A stretch of 64,000 nucleotides of DNA from Membranipora membranacea (lineage: Eukaryota > Bryozoa > Gymnolaemata > Cheilostomatida > Membraniporidae), in contig OU612067.1 of NCBI GenBank assembly GCA_914767715.1, positions 12,343,001 to 12,407,000 of the forward strand, given 5' to 3'. The notes under the pieces are model-generated. The model worked only from the letters and a program-made list of their open reading frames with translations, searched no databases and was not told where the DNA came from. Each line of letters begins with the position of its first letter. Position 1 is the stretch's first letter. The translations under genes and the position numbers were made by a program. Below, piece after piece: positions 24,019-39,000 of the stretch.

Positions 24019-27000
24019 GTAGGTGCATTTTCTCTGTTTCCAGACAGCAGATAGATAGTCACTGTCCTATGTAATATCCTTTCCATGGCCAGATAAAAGT
24101 AAACCTACCCGCACCAATTGATTCAATATAGATTTGTAATCACAGCGTCTTTTATCAGCTACTACCCTGGTTGGTTTATTAATTAGGTTTATCCAGCCAT
24201 GGCAGTCATCCCAAATACATTGTGACAGTGAGTCAGCCTTTTTGTCTTAGATTGTGTAGTCATTTTTCATTTGAAGGAACCAAAAAGCTTGCAAAGCTGT
24301 TTCTACTTGTACAAATTATTTTGGTCTAAGCTTGAACCTCATGCTGCAAACTTTTTTTTCCGCTAGCTATCGAGATTTTAATCTATAAACATGATGTCGC
24401 CCACTGGACATAATATTGTGCAAATGAGATAATCTTCATGACTACCCTCAGTCTTGATACAACTTAGGTCTGGTAACTACTAAAACTGCATATCTGTAGC
24501 TGATGGGCAAATATTTCTCTTTACCCATCTACACCAATGGTTGGTCTGGCACATTTGACCAAATGGGTTGCAAAAACATTCATTCGGCTGTGTTAGCGGT
24601 TTCAGGCCTTAATCTTTGTCTTGACAATTGATTCTTCAATTTACTGAAAAATCAGGTGCTAATAATAAATATTATAAATAAAAGAATTAACTAGAAATGC
24701 TGCTCATCATAAACGCCAAAAACCAGGTTGACGATTGAGTTCATGACGGATGGCCAATCGGCGAAATCATTATAAGTGCAAATGACTGTCCTTTCCATAC
24801 CACCTATGAGAAAGCCTGAGTAACGTTGTCCTATTATGTGGCAGAACTCCCCCACAACTATTCTCAGTGAGAAAAGCCACAGAATATAGCGCAACAAACA
24901 TGTTATAATTGTAATATTTTGAAAAACTATCCACAAAATATGTGGCCCTGCCTATGCTCCTCTTTGCTTTTTTTCTTTCTGCCTCACCAGAATTTAAATT
25001 CAGACATCTCACGCTGAGATTAAATGCTCTAACATCTCAACCACGCTGGCCCTCAGGAGCTTGCAAAGCTCAGTGGGAAAAAATCAAGGTGTAAGTAGTA
25101 ATAAATAGGTATCGTAACAAAAAATTTGAATCACCAAGTAGTAAAAGAGATGGTATGCAAGTAAAATCTGAATTCACCGGGATTTGAACTTTCGCAAATC
25201 AAGCAAGTTAAGGTATAATTTATAAAAATAATGAGTAGTACACATGCACCTCCTTGCTTTATATATCTTTGGGGCCGAGACCGGGATTTAAACTTGAGCA
25301 ACGCCTGCCCGCTGACGCTGACACAGATTTAAATTGGAGATTTGGATAAAATTTGCTTAAAGAGGTAGGAATCGAAGGGGGTGCACGGGGATTAATCATG
25401 TGAAGTGACAGGCAAGACTGTTGGCTGATCAATGTAATTAGAGGCGGATAATGGCCTTGGTCTCCGCGTTCTCAAGTGGTCAAGTGTGTAATATAAGAAA
25501 TTGTGATTCGCAGACACCCATAAATAAAGTTGAATAGAAGCTATGATATAGCTATTGTTGTGTTGGCTCATCACACTTGGGATTATAGGGTTTAATTACA
25601 ACGGTCAATTTCAATCTTGACAACTGTATCTAGGCAACCTCTAAAACCATAAATCATAACGTCAAAACTGGCCAATAAGAGCTCGTATATTTTGAAGCGG
25701 ATGATTTGAAATCATCGGAACTGGGCGATTTCGTATGACATCAGTCATATTTTCACCACTTTTCTTTGAAAATTTATTGGGCATGTGTGTCACACAATTC
25801 CGCATCAGCACGTCTGATTCCCATTAAAAATAATTCACTGCTTCTCCTCTTAATTCCGAAAAAGCAGGAGGAATTTGAATGCTGCTAACCCCATTTGAAT
25901 TTGATATGGCTGGGTGATCGCTTTACATTGACTGGCCCTTATATACCGGTCAAGGCACTTTAAATTCGCAATTTTTTGTCTCTTTCCAAAGACTGAGAAA
26001 TAAAGGTGCCTGAAGGGCGCGGCTGCCATATTTGGCACCATGTTGCTTTCAGGTTGCAGGGTGTCAGTTGAGCCCAGTAGTCATTAGATTGCAGCGGGAT
26101 TCGAACCCGAGACCTCCAATTCTTGAGCAATAGAAGGCAGGCGCTCTTACCAACTGAGCTACCTCCTACTACAGATGAATGGGTAAACATAGCTGTTGTG
26201 TAATTTTGTTTAATTTGAACTGTTTTTAAGATTTATGGCACATATCAGGCAAAAAAAGTTTTAAAAATATTATATACACACCCTCAACTGGTTTTTACTA
26301 AACATATGTGGTTGAAGACAGGACTTTGATTCAGCCATCTCTTCTAATTTCCACAAAAGTGTTATAAGGCACTGGATATTTCTTCGATTTTATATACACA
26401 TGCATTTATCATAAACACAAAACTTTTGTGGATGAGGATAGGATTAACCCAAATATTGATTTCTATTTGGTACATTTATACAATTACAGTGAAATATATG
26501 CCATGTAATTACTAATGGTAGTAGGCAGTTTTCAACTTCCTGGATTGCTCAGTGGTATATAAAGAAACATTGGAAAGAAACCCGTCATCTTGTAGCTGAC
26601 TTCCTTATTGAGTAATCACTCATTTTCCTATAGGTGAAATGAATTTTAAATTGAGAAATGTTTTATGTTCCCTCAAATAACCTTTTGCTTTCATATCCTC
26701 CGATCTGCTAGAAAATAATTGCTGCTGAGTTGGCAAACTCAGACACAGTCAAAAGTCACCAAAATTGAGTTTGTAATCAACATGCTTCGATGTCAGGTCA
26801 GGTTATGGATATGAAGGTGAAACATTTTATAATTTTCCTTAGCTTGACTTGCACATCATAAAAAAGCCAGCCTGAGAATAAATTCAGAGTTTGTTTGCAT
26901 ATACTTGAGCTGCCTATTCTTCAGACCTTCAATAGACAAACTAAGAAAAATTGTTGCATGGCTTTCACAAACCTTAGTTCCTCATTTAATTATTTGGAGT

Positions 27001-30000
27001 TACCTATCCATGCCAGTCTGTGTGGATGCATTATGGTTTTGTTAGAGCTCAATTCAAACTTTGGTATCACTAGTATATATAGCACTAGAACTTGAGTGAC
27101 CTATCCAAAGCTGTGTGTACCTGGGCCGTATACCATTTGTAAAGCCAGAGAATGTGTACTAAAGACATGCTGTGACACAGTTTTACAGAGTTGTGTATCA
27201 ATCATCCTATAATACTGACGCGCCAACTGTACAATGGATGCTAAAGACAGAATTTTTAATTGGTTCATTGAGGGCCAAAACTGCCACAGAATTGTTAACC
27301 CCTCATTGCTGTAGAATTTCTTAGATTATTGATCAGATACATCCAGCCTTTTTATCTTTTTGGATTACAGATTGTAAATTAAAGAAACATATCAATCAAC
27401 TTTCTGAGTAGGGCACTTAGGGGGTGACCTGGATTTTTTACTGAAGTATGTGCCTAACAATTTGTAGTACTAGATGATCGGGTCAATTGGCATTAATAGA
27501 AATGACAACAAAAGTGAGCAGTGATTATGAAAACCCACAATAGCATGTGATGTTTGCATAAGTATTAGTACAGTTAGTTCAGCTGCCTGTTAATATCAAG
27601 CTACAAGGAAGTTGTTATAACCTGTTGTCTGATATGAGAACATTTTAATCTGAATTGAGCTCAGCTTGGCAAATTAATATAATATTACTTGATATATAAT
27701 TTTGGTAGTTTGGCACATATTTAAATTAGTGTTTTTGGTCCTTACACTAATTAATGGTTAACTTACCATCTCTTTAATTGCAAAAGACTGGGTCAGCCTA
27801 ATGACGACAATGAGATTTGAGGGCAGCTTGAAATTTCTTGGCTTAATCAATGCTGTAATTGATAGACTTTTCTTAAATAAAATCTTCATAAAGCTTTTCA
27901 TATTGTTTACCAACTGGATTTGTGACTGATTTGTGTTATATAAAACGATGTCGCCCAACGATACTTCAATGTGCTACCAGTTGACTGTAAAAAAGAATAA
28001 TGAAAATCAAATCAAGCTGCCTTTGTCGATTGTTGATAGCCAGTCTGGCCCGTATATAACTTCACTACCCAAGCCATCACATATTGTCATATTCCCCTTT
28101 TACAGGACCCTGCCTTCTATATTGCATATATGCTACATTACCATTTCTTCTATTGCTCACTTAAGAAATATATTGTATGCCCCAGGGCAGGAAGCCTCTA
28201 TCCTCTCGCTCTAAAACAGTGGACAACTACCACACCCAGGTGATGTCAAAAAGAAAGAATTTATAAATCAAAAACCTCCGAAAGGCAAATTCAGCAGAGG
28301 TATGCAACGCCTCGATTTGCTAAACAAGAATGAGAGAGTGCTACAACAGCCCTACTCACAGTACCTCTCACTAGGGTTCTAGCTTGCGAGCTAACTCAGC
28401 AGCTCCTGCAAATGATCACCGGTAATCTAAAATACCATCTATCAATGATTTTTGATTTCAACTTGCTGTTTCAATTTTTAGTAAAGTTTTAAATGATCCT
28501 AACCACCCTTAACATAATTTAATTATTTTTGATGACTCCACTCGCACATCTTCGGAAACTTTCATGAAGCCTACATGTATCTAACTGCAGCAGTATTTTG
28601 TCGGGGCTCAGGTGTAATTTGGTAACCCGAAAGATAATCATTCCCGCTATAAATATACCAGTTGGTACTAACGTATCGCAAATTCCCACGTACCACTTGT
28701 ATGATTTCAGGGATTTCAGTTAGCTGGTCTTAAATCCCTTTTTTTCTCATGAATTCTTAAGTGTCCAAGCCAAATTCTGGCAGCAATAGATTTATCTGCT
28801 AAATTAAGGACTAAATATGGATGGAAAACTGTAAATTATTTCCTTCTGAGCCGAAAGCTTGGTACAATCTCATTAACGGGTTTAGGGGAATGGGGAAGTG
28901 AGTTAATTTTACACAAATTCTGATATCATTTGCAAATGATTACAAGACAGTTTTGCTTGTAAATTGAGTTGAAGTTGGAAGTGGTCACTGTTCAATTGAA
29001 ACAATGAAAATTGTTTTGTTTGAGCATTTTGATACCCTTATATACGTAAGATTGAAGTGTAAGAGTGACGTAAGGCACACACAATTACTAAAATTCATTA
29101 TAAGATCCAGGATCACAACAAGGTATTTGGATAGTTCTTGTTGTATAAGTACTGTTGATAATGTTACAATTTTCAAAATTTATATTTATAGGGTCATCTA
29201 ACCATTTTCGCTTGTGTATTGTATTGGGTTTTAGCTTCATCTCTGCAGAACATTGCAATAAACAAAGATACAAAAGCCCAGAGGGATAGCGGTGGACCAC
29301 TCGCATATCAGAAATATGGAGTCAAAGAGAACCTTGTTGATGGCTCTAAATCTGCAGTATTCACTGGCACAGACTGCTCAGGGTGCTTTGGAAGTATTCC
29401 TTATCCTGGTTTCTGGCAGGTCGACCTTGGACAGAAGTTTTTTGTTGCATATGTGAAGATATTTGGCATCTTAGGTGAGAAATTGACTTTCATACCCTTC
29501 TGCGATCCCTGAAATAAAGTTTGTCAAGATAAATATTCAATTTGGTAGAAGCGCTCTCTCATAGGATCTATACATTCCCTCATGTTAGGATACTCAACGG
29601 TTTGAAATATCATTCATTAAAATATTTTCATGCTTAGACAAACTGGTCATACTGTAATGAAAGGCAATGTTGCTGGGCCTTAACTAATAAATTAGATTAG
29701 GGAGCTTTTTGTCGAGCCACACCCTGCGTCCTTTTCACCGTCATACTATCTTACCGTACCTATTTGAGTTTGTCTACTGATTGTCTCCCCTTAGCTATCA
29801 GTTCTGCATCACATTTTCCCCCATTCACAACATGCAGTGTTGCAAGGTGACAATTTTTCACTGTTGTTTGAATCTTCTCGAATGGTTATACTCGACCAAG
29901 GGCGAAAAGAATGAAAACTTATTATTTCAAATATTTAACCCAATCAAAACATATCTTTTAATAGGCATCATGTATAAGTGAAAGCCAGCTTTAGCATATT

Positions 30001-33000
30001 ATGATTATGTATTATCATATCTAACTTGGTATGTCTCTTCAAACAGGTTTCAACTACAATATCACTGGACTCAGCATTGTTGTATCTGAACAAGAAGGTG
30101 GGGAGGATCAGAAAATTAATTTCTCCTACGATCCCAACAACTTTGAAAAGCAGTATACCCTCGAACATATAAAATATGTACAATATGTCAGAATCATAAC
30201 CACAACTGAGGGGATGATGTTTGATGAGGTGGAGGTGTTCGGATTCAGTAAGTATAAAGATGCTGACTTTTGGATGGAATCTTGAAAGGTTTGGTTGGTT
30301 CAAAAGTTACAACCCAAAGATATGGTAGAACACGTCGTACAAGAACTTCAATTTTGATGTAGCTTAATCATAAAAACAATAAAATTATATACTTGATTTT
30401 CTATTGAAATTGGAACTTGAGTTGAATTAAAATGTTAAATGAGTTTTGACAACAAAACTTTTGGCAATCTAAATTATGTTGAAATAACAACATTCAGTCA
30501 AAAAACCTTAGCATCTTTACACGGCCGATCATGTATTGGTGGTGGCCCCACATTAAACTAAGTGTAAGGGGAGTTTGAATGGTTGTAATATTGTTATTAT
30601 ACCATGAAACTGCAGCATGGTGAAATCAATGAACTCCCTTAGAGAGGGAGTTCATCGGTGAAATGTTATTGTCATAATAATCATAAGAATATTGCAGTAA
30701 AAACGTAAATCAATAGGTTCCACTTCTTTATTCTTAGCAAATCAAGAGTTTTTACCACGCCAGTTTGAGATGGATGATATTAACACCAGCTCAGTGAAGC
30801 TTAAATGGCGAAGACCACTAAACTCAGTGGGATTTATAACTCTTTACCAGGTGAGTTACTTGGTTTATATGTGTTTATTTGTCTATCAGGCTGTTTTGAA
30901 TGAAGTATGGCTTTTTGCTTGGTAGGCCAGGTTCAGTTAATCTTCTAATCTGCTATTAGTGTCTCACATCTTTTCTCCATATCTTATTTTATCATGTAAC
31001 TGTATGTTATCATTATGTAGCTTTGTAATCTTAATATTGAGGCGGTTATAGTCTGTCAAACTTTCAAGGTGATGGCTGTCAATTGGCATTGGGAATCAGC
31101 GGGCGAACCCAGCGCAACATCACAGCGCTTCATACTTATAATGTTGATGATCATAATTTGAGGTCGAGGTGGTGTTCGAACCCAGGTCCAATAGACCAGC
31201 AGTCAAGGATGCGACCACTACACCATAGTGTCAAGAAATAATCATTAAATATTATTTGAAATCAAACATACAAACGCAGTCAAGACGAAATTTAAAAGTC
31301 AATATGACGAGGTGTGATTTGTATTCCCTTTTAATCAAAAGCGTGTGGTGCAGTGGTAGCATCCTCAAATCCCACCTGGGACTGAAATATTCTGTGATAT
31401 AATTAGCATGTGCGGCCAAAAATCAATTTAATATATTAAGACGGGATTACAAAGAAAATTAATTATAAATCCACCATAACATTGGTAATTGTCTCACGGG
31501 GGAGGAGCTGGAATTTTTTCTACTCCACATAATTTATAATGGTTCAATAATTCAATAAGATGAAAAAATGAAAAATCTGGTCTTACTTTAACACTAACTA
31601 GCATAACTGCTTTTATCAAAACCTATGACCCAAAAAACCAATATGTTGCGTCATCATCTGTTCATTGAAGACACAACATATCAATTTATGCAGTTACAGT
31701 TGATTTTTGCGATCGCTCTCTCACAGTCTCTCTTTAAAATTTGTATGGTTAGTGTCAAGTCTCTCATAAGTTGAGTTTAGCGAGAACATTGACAGTTGGG
31801 AGAGGAACCTTCTCCTCAATTTTGCTCTTAGTTGAGATAGATTAAAGTAGTTTTAGTTTTTGAATGATGTTGTATATGTCCAAGACTTTTAACACCCGTT
31901 GGATGGTATAAGAGGGCACTCGCCAGTGCAAGTAGAGAGTATGATAAGTTGGATATCATTTATATTATCATTATGTTATTTTCTTACCCGACATGTATTG
32001 TGGATCATTGCCTTTGCAGCTATCGGTGTTGAACATATTATTAATGTAAATATTGACAAACATGTTTTTTTATATTTACAGTACAGATGTGGTGTTGGTA
32101 CCTGGATAGATAAGCCGAGTGAAGATCTTGATATAGAACAAGTTGTATCTGGTCTGCGACCGAGTAGATATCAGACATGTCAGGTCAAAGTGAAACACTC
32201 ACAGCAGGATCCTCTTACAGATACATCTCACACATGGTGTGGAGGTAATTGTTGTCTGATTAGTCTTTATCCATTATTTACATAATTTTGTTGCAAATTT
32301 CTGTCATTACTTGCAGCTCAAAAGCAAGGTTTAAAATTTCATTATATTAATTTTTCAATTTGACTTGAAAAGCAAAAGACCTAAACATGAAAGGATAAAA
32401 ATAACATGATTCATGTAGGAAATTTTGGCAATATCAAGGTATTGGAAACAATTTCTCAATATGAAATTGGCTCCACAGTCTTTGAGATAATTCCTGGCCC
32501 TTGCATGTTATACCAATAACACAATAGTTAATGTATCAAATCAAACATGTTTTTCCTCTTTGGCAGTGTCAATCATTTAAAACCAGTATGCTCCTGATTT
32601 GTAAGTAACCATCCAAACACTGAATTAAATTCTTCTTGTGGAGCAGAAATAGTAATAAAATATCCTCATACAGTTGAAACCATTAGTATGAATTCATGGA
32701 TTAGTGGTAAAATACAAAGCATTTCTATTTTTGGAGAAATCAACAGTATATAACTTTGTATCAGTAATTGAATCTAACTCAAATTCAGGCAGCTAACGCT
32801 ATCTATTGACTCATGTCCCAGTAACTACCAAAAACTCAGGCAAGCTACTTAATAAGTCTCTGATAGCGAGCCTATGTCCTATCATGATAACAACTATTGT
32901 TCAAATGCTAAACGTGCAATTCTCTTTCCTTGTGTGCCATTTTTAATAAAAAAGTAAAAGACCAAAAAAGAGCGGTTCATCTCATAAACCAAACCAAATC

Positions 33001-36000
33001 TAAACATGCAAATATAACTCTGGTTTGTTTAAGGTCAATCAAGTCTAAATGATTTGAATTACACAGGTGATGCACGTCCCACCCCAGATGAGATACTCTT
33101 TGGAGTACCTGTCCGGACTCTAGATGACGAGAGACGAAGATGGAGATACACCATTACCTGGACTGTAAGATAATATGTAACACCCTACCACTTATATCTT
33201 TTTATTCAAGTCATTTTTTTATATCTTTGTTAATACGTGTGAGGTCAACAAGTTATTTTTAATTTGCTTTAATCATAAACTTTTAGAAAACCTCAATAAA
33301 TAAATAATTGGTGTACATATTGTGCAAATTTTTAGTGAGTCTCAATTCCATAGTTGAAACAATTCAGTTCAGCTGAACGCCGTGACTACATGTCGCAGAG
33401 AAACCAATTAAATAATGTAGAATCAAACACATTTAATATAAATGCTTATCAGGAAAGCTCGCCCTTTTCAAACAGATTGGCTTGCCACATTTTTGAATAA
33501 TAAATTTTTACACCGTAGATGATTATAAACATCAGCAGATTTCAACAATAATATGTGTAACTTTTAGGATTCCTGCGGTTTGTTTCAATTAAGATGCCGC
33601 AAAATGGCAGCCATCTTAATTATATTTTTTAGTTCCAATTAAAACATAAAGCCTCCATCAATTTCTTTGTAGATGCCAAGTGATTACAAACTGGATTGTC
33701 TAGACACAAACAGCCCTTACAAACTCCAGGTTGACAGCACAGACATAACCAATCATGGGGGTAACAGCTACCAATATTATGCGGATGGTCATCAGTCCGC
33801 TGTCATAAAAGTTTGGTCACGCAACAGACAAAACTTTCTCTCGGCTAATCCGCTCGAAAAGAGTATAACAACGCAAACTGGACTACGTGAGCTTTCATCT
33901 TTAATTAAGCCCTCATAAATTTTACATTACAAATTGTTATTGCATCCAAATCAATGGTTTCAGTCATCTCACAACCCTGTAGCAATGATGATGATCTAGT
34001 TTACGGTTTTACGAAAGGCAACTGAATCACATTTGAAATGTAGCTACTGCCCCAACCTATTGTTTTATTGCAAAAGATGTCTGTAGTACACTTTGACACC
34101 ATCCCCCATGTATTTATGTTTTAGCACCACAACTTTCACCTCGGAATGCAGGACTATCTTCCCCGTCTTACGACTGTGTTGTGATGGCATATGATACAGT
34201 TCAATATCCAAATGGGCCACCAGCCCAAATCATTTACCAGGTAAATTCAATCATGTTTATCATCAGGTAACAAGCACTAGTTTTCACACACAGTGCAAAA
34301 TAGTTCGCTTTAATAGCTGTGTGTAAATAGTTATACTGATAATGAAATCAAATACTCTCTCAGAAGTGCTAAACAATCAGATCCATGATGAGTGATATAT
34401 CCTGTCAGGATTGTGAGATACATTAACACAAATCGTAGTTAGATTGTGATTACGCTTAGTTGTTCTACCGTCTCACATTTTACATAATAACTGGACTTCC
34501 TTCTTTCAGTATCTATCCCACTTGCTAGAACAAATGATAAAATAGCTAAGCTTTTATTTTAATAAAACTGGCTCCCAAACCTTGACCCAGGTTCTAGAGC
34601 TGGCACATTTATTACTTACTTTACCCTACCGTTCATTTCGTTTTAAGTGACATTGAATTTAACAAACTCTACTTACTCTTAGTTATTTGTCGATGCAAAT
34701 CACTTGTTATTATGAAGTTGTATTATCTGGCATACAGATGGAATTGAACAACATGGAATCAGTTGCATTTCACTGTTATCTTTGTTATTACAAGACATGA
34801 AAATTATTTATGTAGAATTATATACTGATAACCTGTGACATTTTTTTCAATTATGATGTGCAGAGGAATTGATCACACCATTACTTTGACGTCCACCTTT
34901 CTCCCATAAACTACGCTTCGTACAGCCGCTTGTTTTGAACACTGGCCACTGGGACTAGTTTCAATTAGAACGGCCGCTACCATTTGTCACTAAAATATGT
35001 CGGTAAATAGTAATTTATATAAGATTAATCAATAACCATAGTGACTGCTACTAAAAACTTGCTCCCTTCGAAGGTTATAACTGATTCAATCCAGTGTTAG
35101 CAACAGATATTAATAACCACCATGAGTGAGCTCCTAAAGGTTAGCACTAAAACTATGGTTATTGAATCAGTTTTTTATGACAACTTGTCTTGCATTTGCA
35201 TAGGCGCAGAACTTAAAATAATTACTTATGTTTTGTTTACAGTCTATGTATGGCACAATGCTATGAGTGAACGACTAGTTAGTGACTGTACTAACACTGC
35301 CCCATACTGCTTTTAATAAATGGCAAAGGGACTAATGATAGCAAATTTACTTTTTTTGTTAAATTCTTTATGAAGGCTTAGTTGTTTTTTATTTGATTTT
35401 CTTATTCATTTTAGTACAAATGTACCTTAATGACTAGTTGGCAGAATATGCCTTCAAACAGAAAAAAGTGTGGATACACTGGATACCAGATGGTAGAATG
35501 TGAGCTTAGAGCTCGGAACAATCAGAACTCTAACAGTAACAAGGATAGTGATACAGCTTCGGCCTCAACACGCACAAGATGTCCTAGTGAGATTATAATA
35601 CTGTATATTCTATCTGAAAGCCTTAGAACTGTAACACACTAGTTTTAAAACTACCAGATTGTTAGGTACTTTTTATACTCAGAAAGACTTAAAAATTTGT
35701 TACAGGTTTAAGAGCAACCCATGTATCAAACAAGTATACAGATAGTCAACAATATCATGGGTTTTCTGGATTGCTTTAGTTCTCAGGTCCAACACCTCTA
35801 GTTATTTCCTGATTGATTTACATGCAAACTATTTTGACTTGTCACCTCAATAGGCCCGCTCCAGAAGCTTTCAATATTTCAACTAGAACACTCAAAATGA
35901 TGGTATGCTTTTGCTCTATCATATTGGTGACTATAGGTTGAAAGTTACCTGTCAGATTTTTCAGTGCCCTCATATATAAGACCCATTGATTATTTCAAAT

Positions 36001-39000
36001 TTTTCTGGTCTTAACGTCTTCAGCCCATCCGAATGCATTGATCTTCCTAAACAAAATTTTGCAAATAAAACTTTAAGTCAATAGATTTCCGTTGCAAATA
36101 CGCATGACATTATTACTATCAGGGTCCAATATCACTGACAGCAGTGCTTATGAATTGGCTACAGCCTTATTTGCCTTCAGTCATACTAATCAATTTGTTT
36201 GAGGAACGGTGCAACAAGTTGACCTTATTTAATTACAGGTGTATTACCTGAGTGTTTCATCATTTTTTTAAACAGTGTTTGACAGTTATAAAACATTAAA
36301 CCCTTGCAGATTGACTCGTTTGTCTAACCTGAAAATTTGAATGAAATCATGACAATCGTTCCGAAGGTTCGTGCCTAATTGAATTGAGTGATTTGTGTTG
36401 GGCCGGTGATTAAAATATACTTTTACATGATCTTGAATGAAAATGTGTAGGCCACTATTGTTGCATATGGCTCAAATTTCACTAAATTTATCAAAAACAA
36501 TTTTTAAAGTAAGAGGTATCTTGACTATCAACTTGATATTCTTGTTTTATTTTCTGTGGTTCAGATCCAGACGAAGTAAGAGATATTGATATCAGGAGAG
36601 CATCAGTGATCAACAGCAACAGGCTTCGATGGAAATACACAATCACTTGGCAGGTGAGTGAAAATATATTATGGACAAACGGGATAGACTTTTTCATATG
36701 TGAGGTTTAAATCCAAAATCTTTGTGTCCTATAAAGCGGCAGAATATACAGTAATGTAAAACCTGGATTATCAGGAAAGTTCCAGCAAATTGACCCTTAT
36801 GACTTGATTTTGAGATACATCAACAAGCTTAGTGACTTTTTGTCAATGGTACATTTAATTAGAGTACTTTCAGTATTAATAGGTTCTTTAGCATGCATCA
36901 GTAGCTTTATTCTCACACAATATATAACGGTGCTATAAAAAAGCTTGTACAATATCATAAACTCTTTATAGTTCTCCAATAAAACATTTTTGTTCCCTAG
37001 GATCCATCAAACATTAAATGCGCGAGTATCCAGACTACTAACCCATACCAAATTCATGGCAGTGGACTTACTGCATGGACCAATTTGCAAACAAATAGTT
37101 ATGAGTTTTACACTGATGGCTATGTTGATATCTCTCTTCATGTTAAAGTGTTCAACAATGAGGGTCTCGGATCATTGGAAAAGGACATCACATTTACAAC
37201 TAGCAGCGAAATAGGTGAGTGATTGTGTATAGCACCTATGCAAACAGACATCTCATTTTGTGTTCATTTCATTTAAATCTGTGTGCATTACTTAATTCAA
37301 TTTGATTTCTTCACATATTTTCATTTCTAAATCAAGCTGCAGTTATTTATCCAATGTGGTGAGTAAGGGAAGGTCTCAATAGCCACCTTATTCAGATTCT
37401 GTGAGAGTAATCTTTGATTGAATGGTCAAACAGTTACCAAAGTTCAACAGTCATTTAGCAAAAACTTCAAGTTCACTTTGATGCCTTGATGGCCATGATT
37501 TATGATTTTCAAAAATAAGTTAGACTTTTGAACAGGAAAATATTTCTTGGGATGCTCTTGCAGTGTTCTCGTCCTTTCCCCAATACTACTTAGGTTTTGA
37601 GTGTAAATTTAGATAATGATTAAAAAAAGGTTGATTAAAATCGGATGTCATATCACTTGCCCATCCCGAGGCATGGGCGGCGAAATATTAATGCCTCATG
37701 GGCCAACCAATCCCCAGTAGAAGATGGACTGCAGTGGGATTCGAACCGACGACCTTCAACACTTGTGTGTTGAAGTCCGGCGCTCTAACCAACTGAGCCA
37801 CCTCCTACTCCAAATTGATGTTCTGTTTTGAACTGACCATGATACACTTATGTCTAAAATAACAATGAAATATTTTACAGCCCCACAAGTTCGACCAAGA
37901 AATGTTGCCCTCACTGCTCCAGTACACTACTGTGTTGAGATGTCATACACAGATGTTGAATACCCTAATGCACCAACCTCGCAAATCATCTATCAGGTAC
38001 CTACTATTCTCATTTTCTTAAAAATGGGGCTGCCATTGTGGCTGTACCACTATAATTGTCAATAACTTCAAAATGGAGAAACCGTTAATGACCCACAGCC
38101 GATTGAGCTTCCTTGCAACAGATCTGACTATAACTTTACACATTCAATTATTTTTTTTTCTAGTACAAATGTACATCCATGAGTGATTGGCAGGCTATAC
38201 CCTCTAACAAAAGAAAGTGTAATTACTCCGCTTATGAGTTGGTCACATGTCAGATCAGAGCTCATAACAACAACAACAATATGAACAGTGAAACTGCCAC
38301 AACTGATTCCATCTACACCAAATGTAGAAGTAAGAATTTCACTGTATATTTACATTGTTGTGTCGTCAACAAAATGTTTTTTTTTCATGGTTTCCCAATG
38401 ACTGTTGGCAATGACAATGACAGCTGTTATGGTGTGAAGAAGGAACTTCCACCTACATTCAGCTGTGTTTGATGAACACTTTAGAAAAGTCAATATCTAA
38501 CATATTAAGAACATAGGTTATCTGTATACAGTCTATTGAACTCAAATTCACATCGTGACAAGAAACATTCCTATGCCATTTCTCAGTTGAAACCCTCGGA
38601 GGACTATAACTAAACCTTTCTCTAAAATCCACCGTGAGATATGTAAATCAGTTGCACTTGCACTATAAGTCACACAATTGATGCAGAACTGCAGCAGTTC
38701 CACAGTATACCGTAGACTCGGGATACTTTTATCTCCTCCTTCTCCAGCCTTGCCCAATTATTATACAGTTTGTCAAAACATAGTGTTGTTTAACATGACA
38801 AACAATTGTATAATTCATCCACTGATCATTCAAATTGAAACATATATGCTGTATGCCATTGCTGGGAATCATCAGCTTTCAGGCATTTTTTCCTTTTTCC
38901 TTTGCAGAGTGTAACGGCCAGCATGGCCTAATTTTAGCTCATCTTGTTTATCTATTTGGCACTCTATACAGCCTAATATTTTCATAAGAAAGTGATCCAT

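Larger units (their letters stand above)
30738..33886 (+). other. Gene 2 FN3 dimer 1 (FN3-1 A, FN3-2 B)
   Basis: Exons are 30738-30850 and 32082-32244 (LKWRRPLNSVGFITLYQ, then YRCGVGTW and TWCG), then 33067-33164 and 33673-33886 (WRYTITWT, then DYKLDCLDTNSPYKLQV). Cysteines are 3+1, as in gene 1 dimer 1. Confidence 0.85.

Noticed and set aside
26088-26168. A functional tRNA gene on the minus strand
   Set aside because: A and B boxes are good, but the middle region is too long and does not fold into a clear anticodon arm. The sequence continues into a repeat body whose tail is found elsewhere, as in a SINE.
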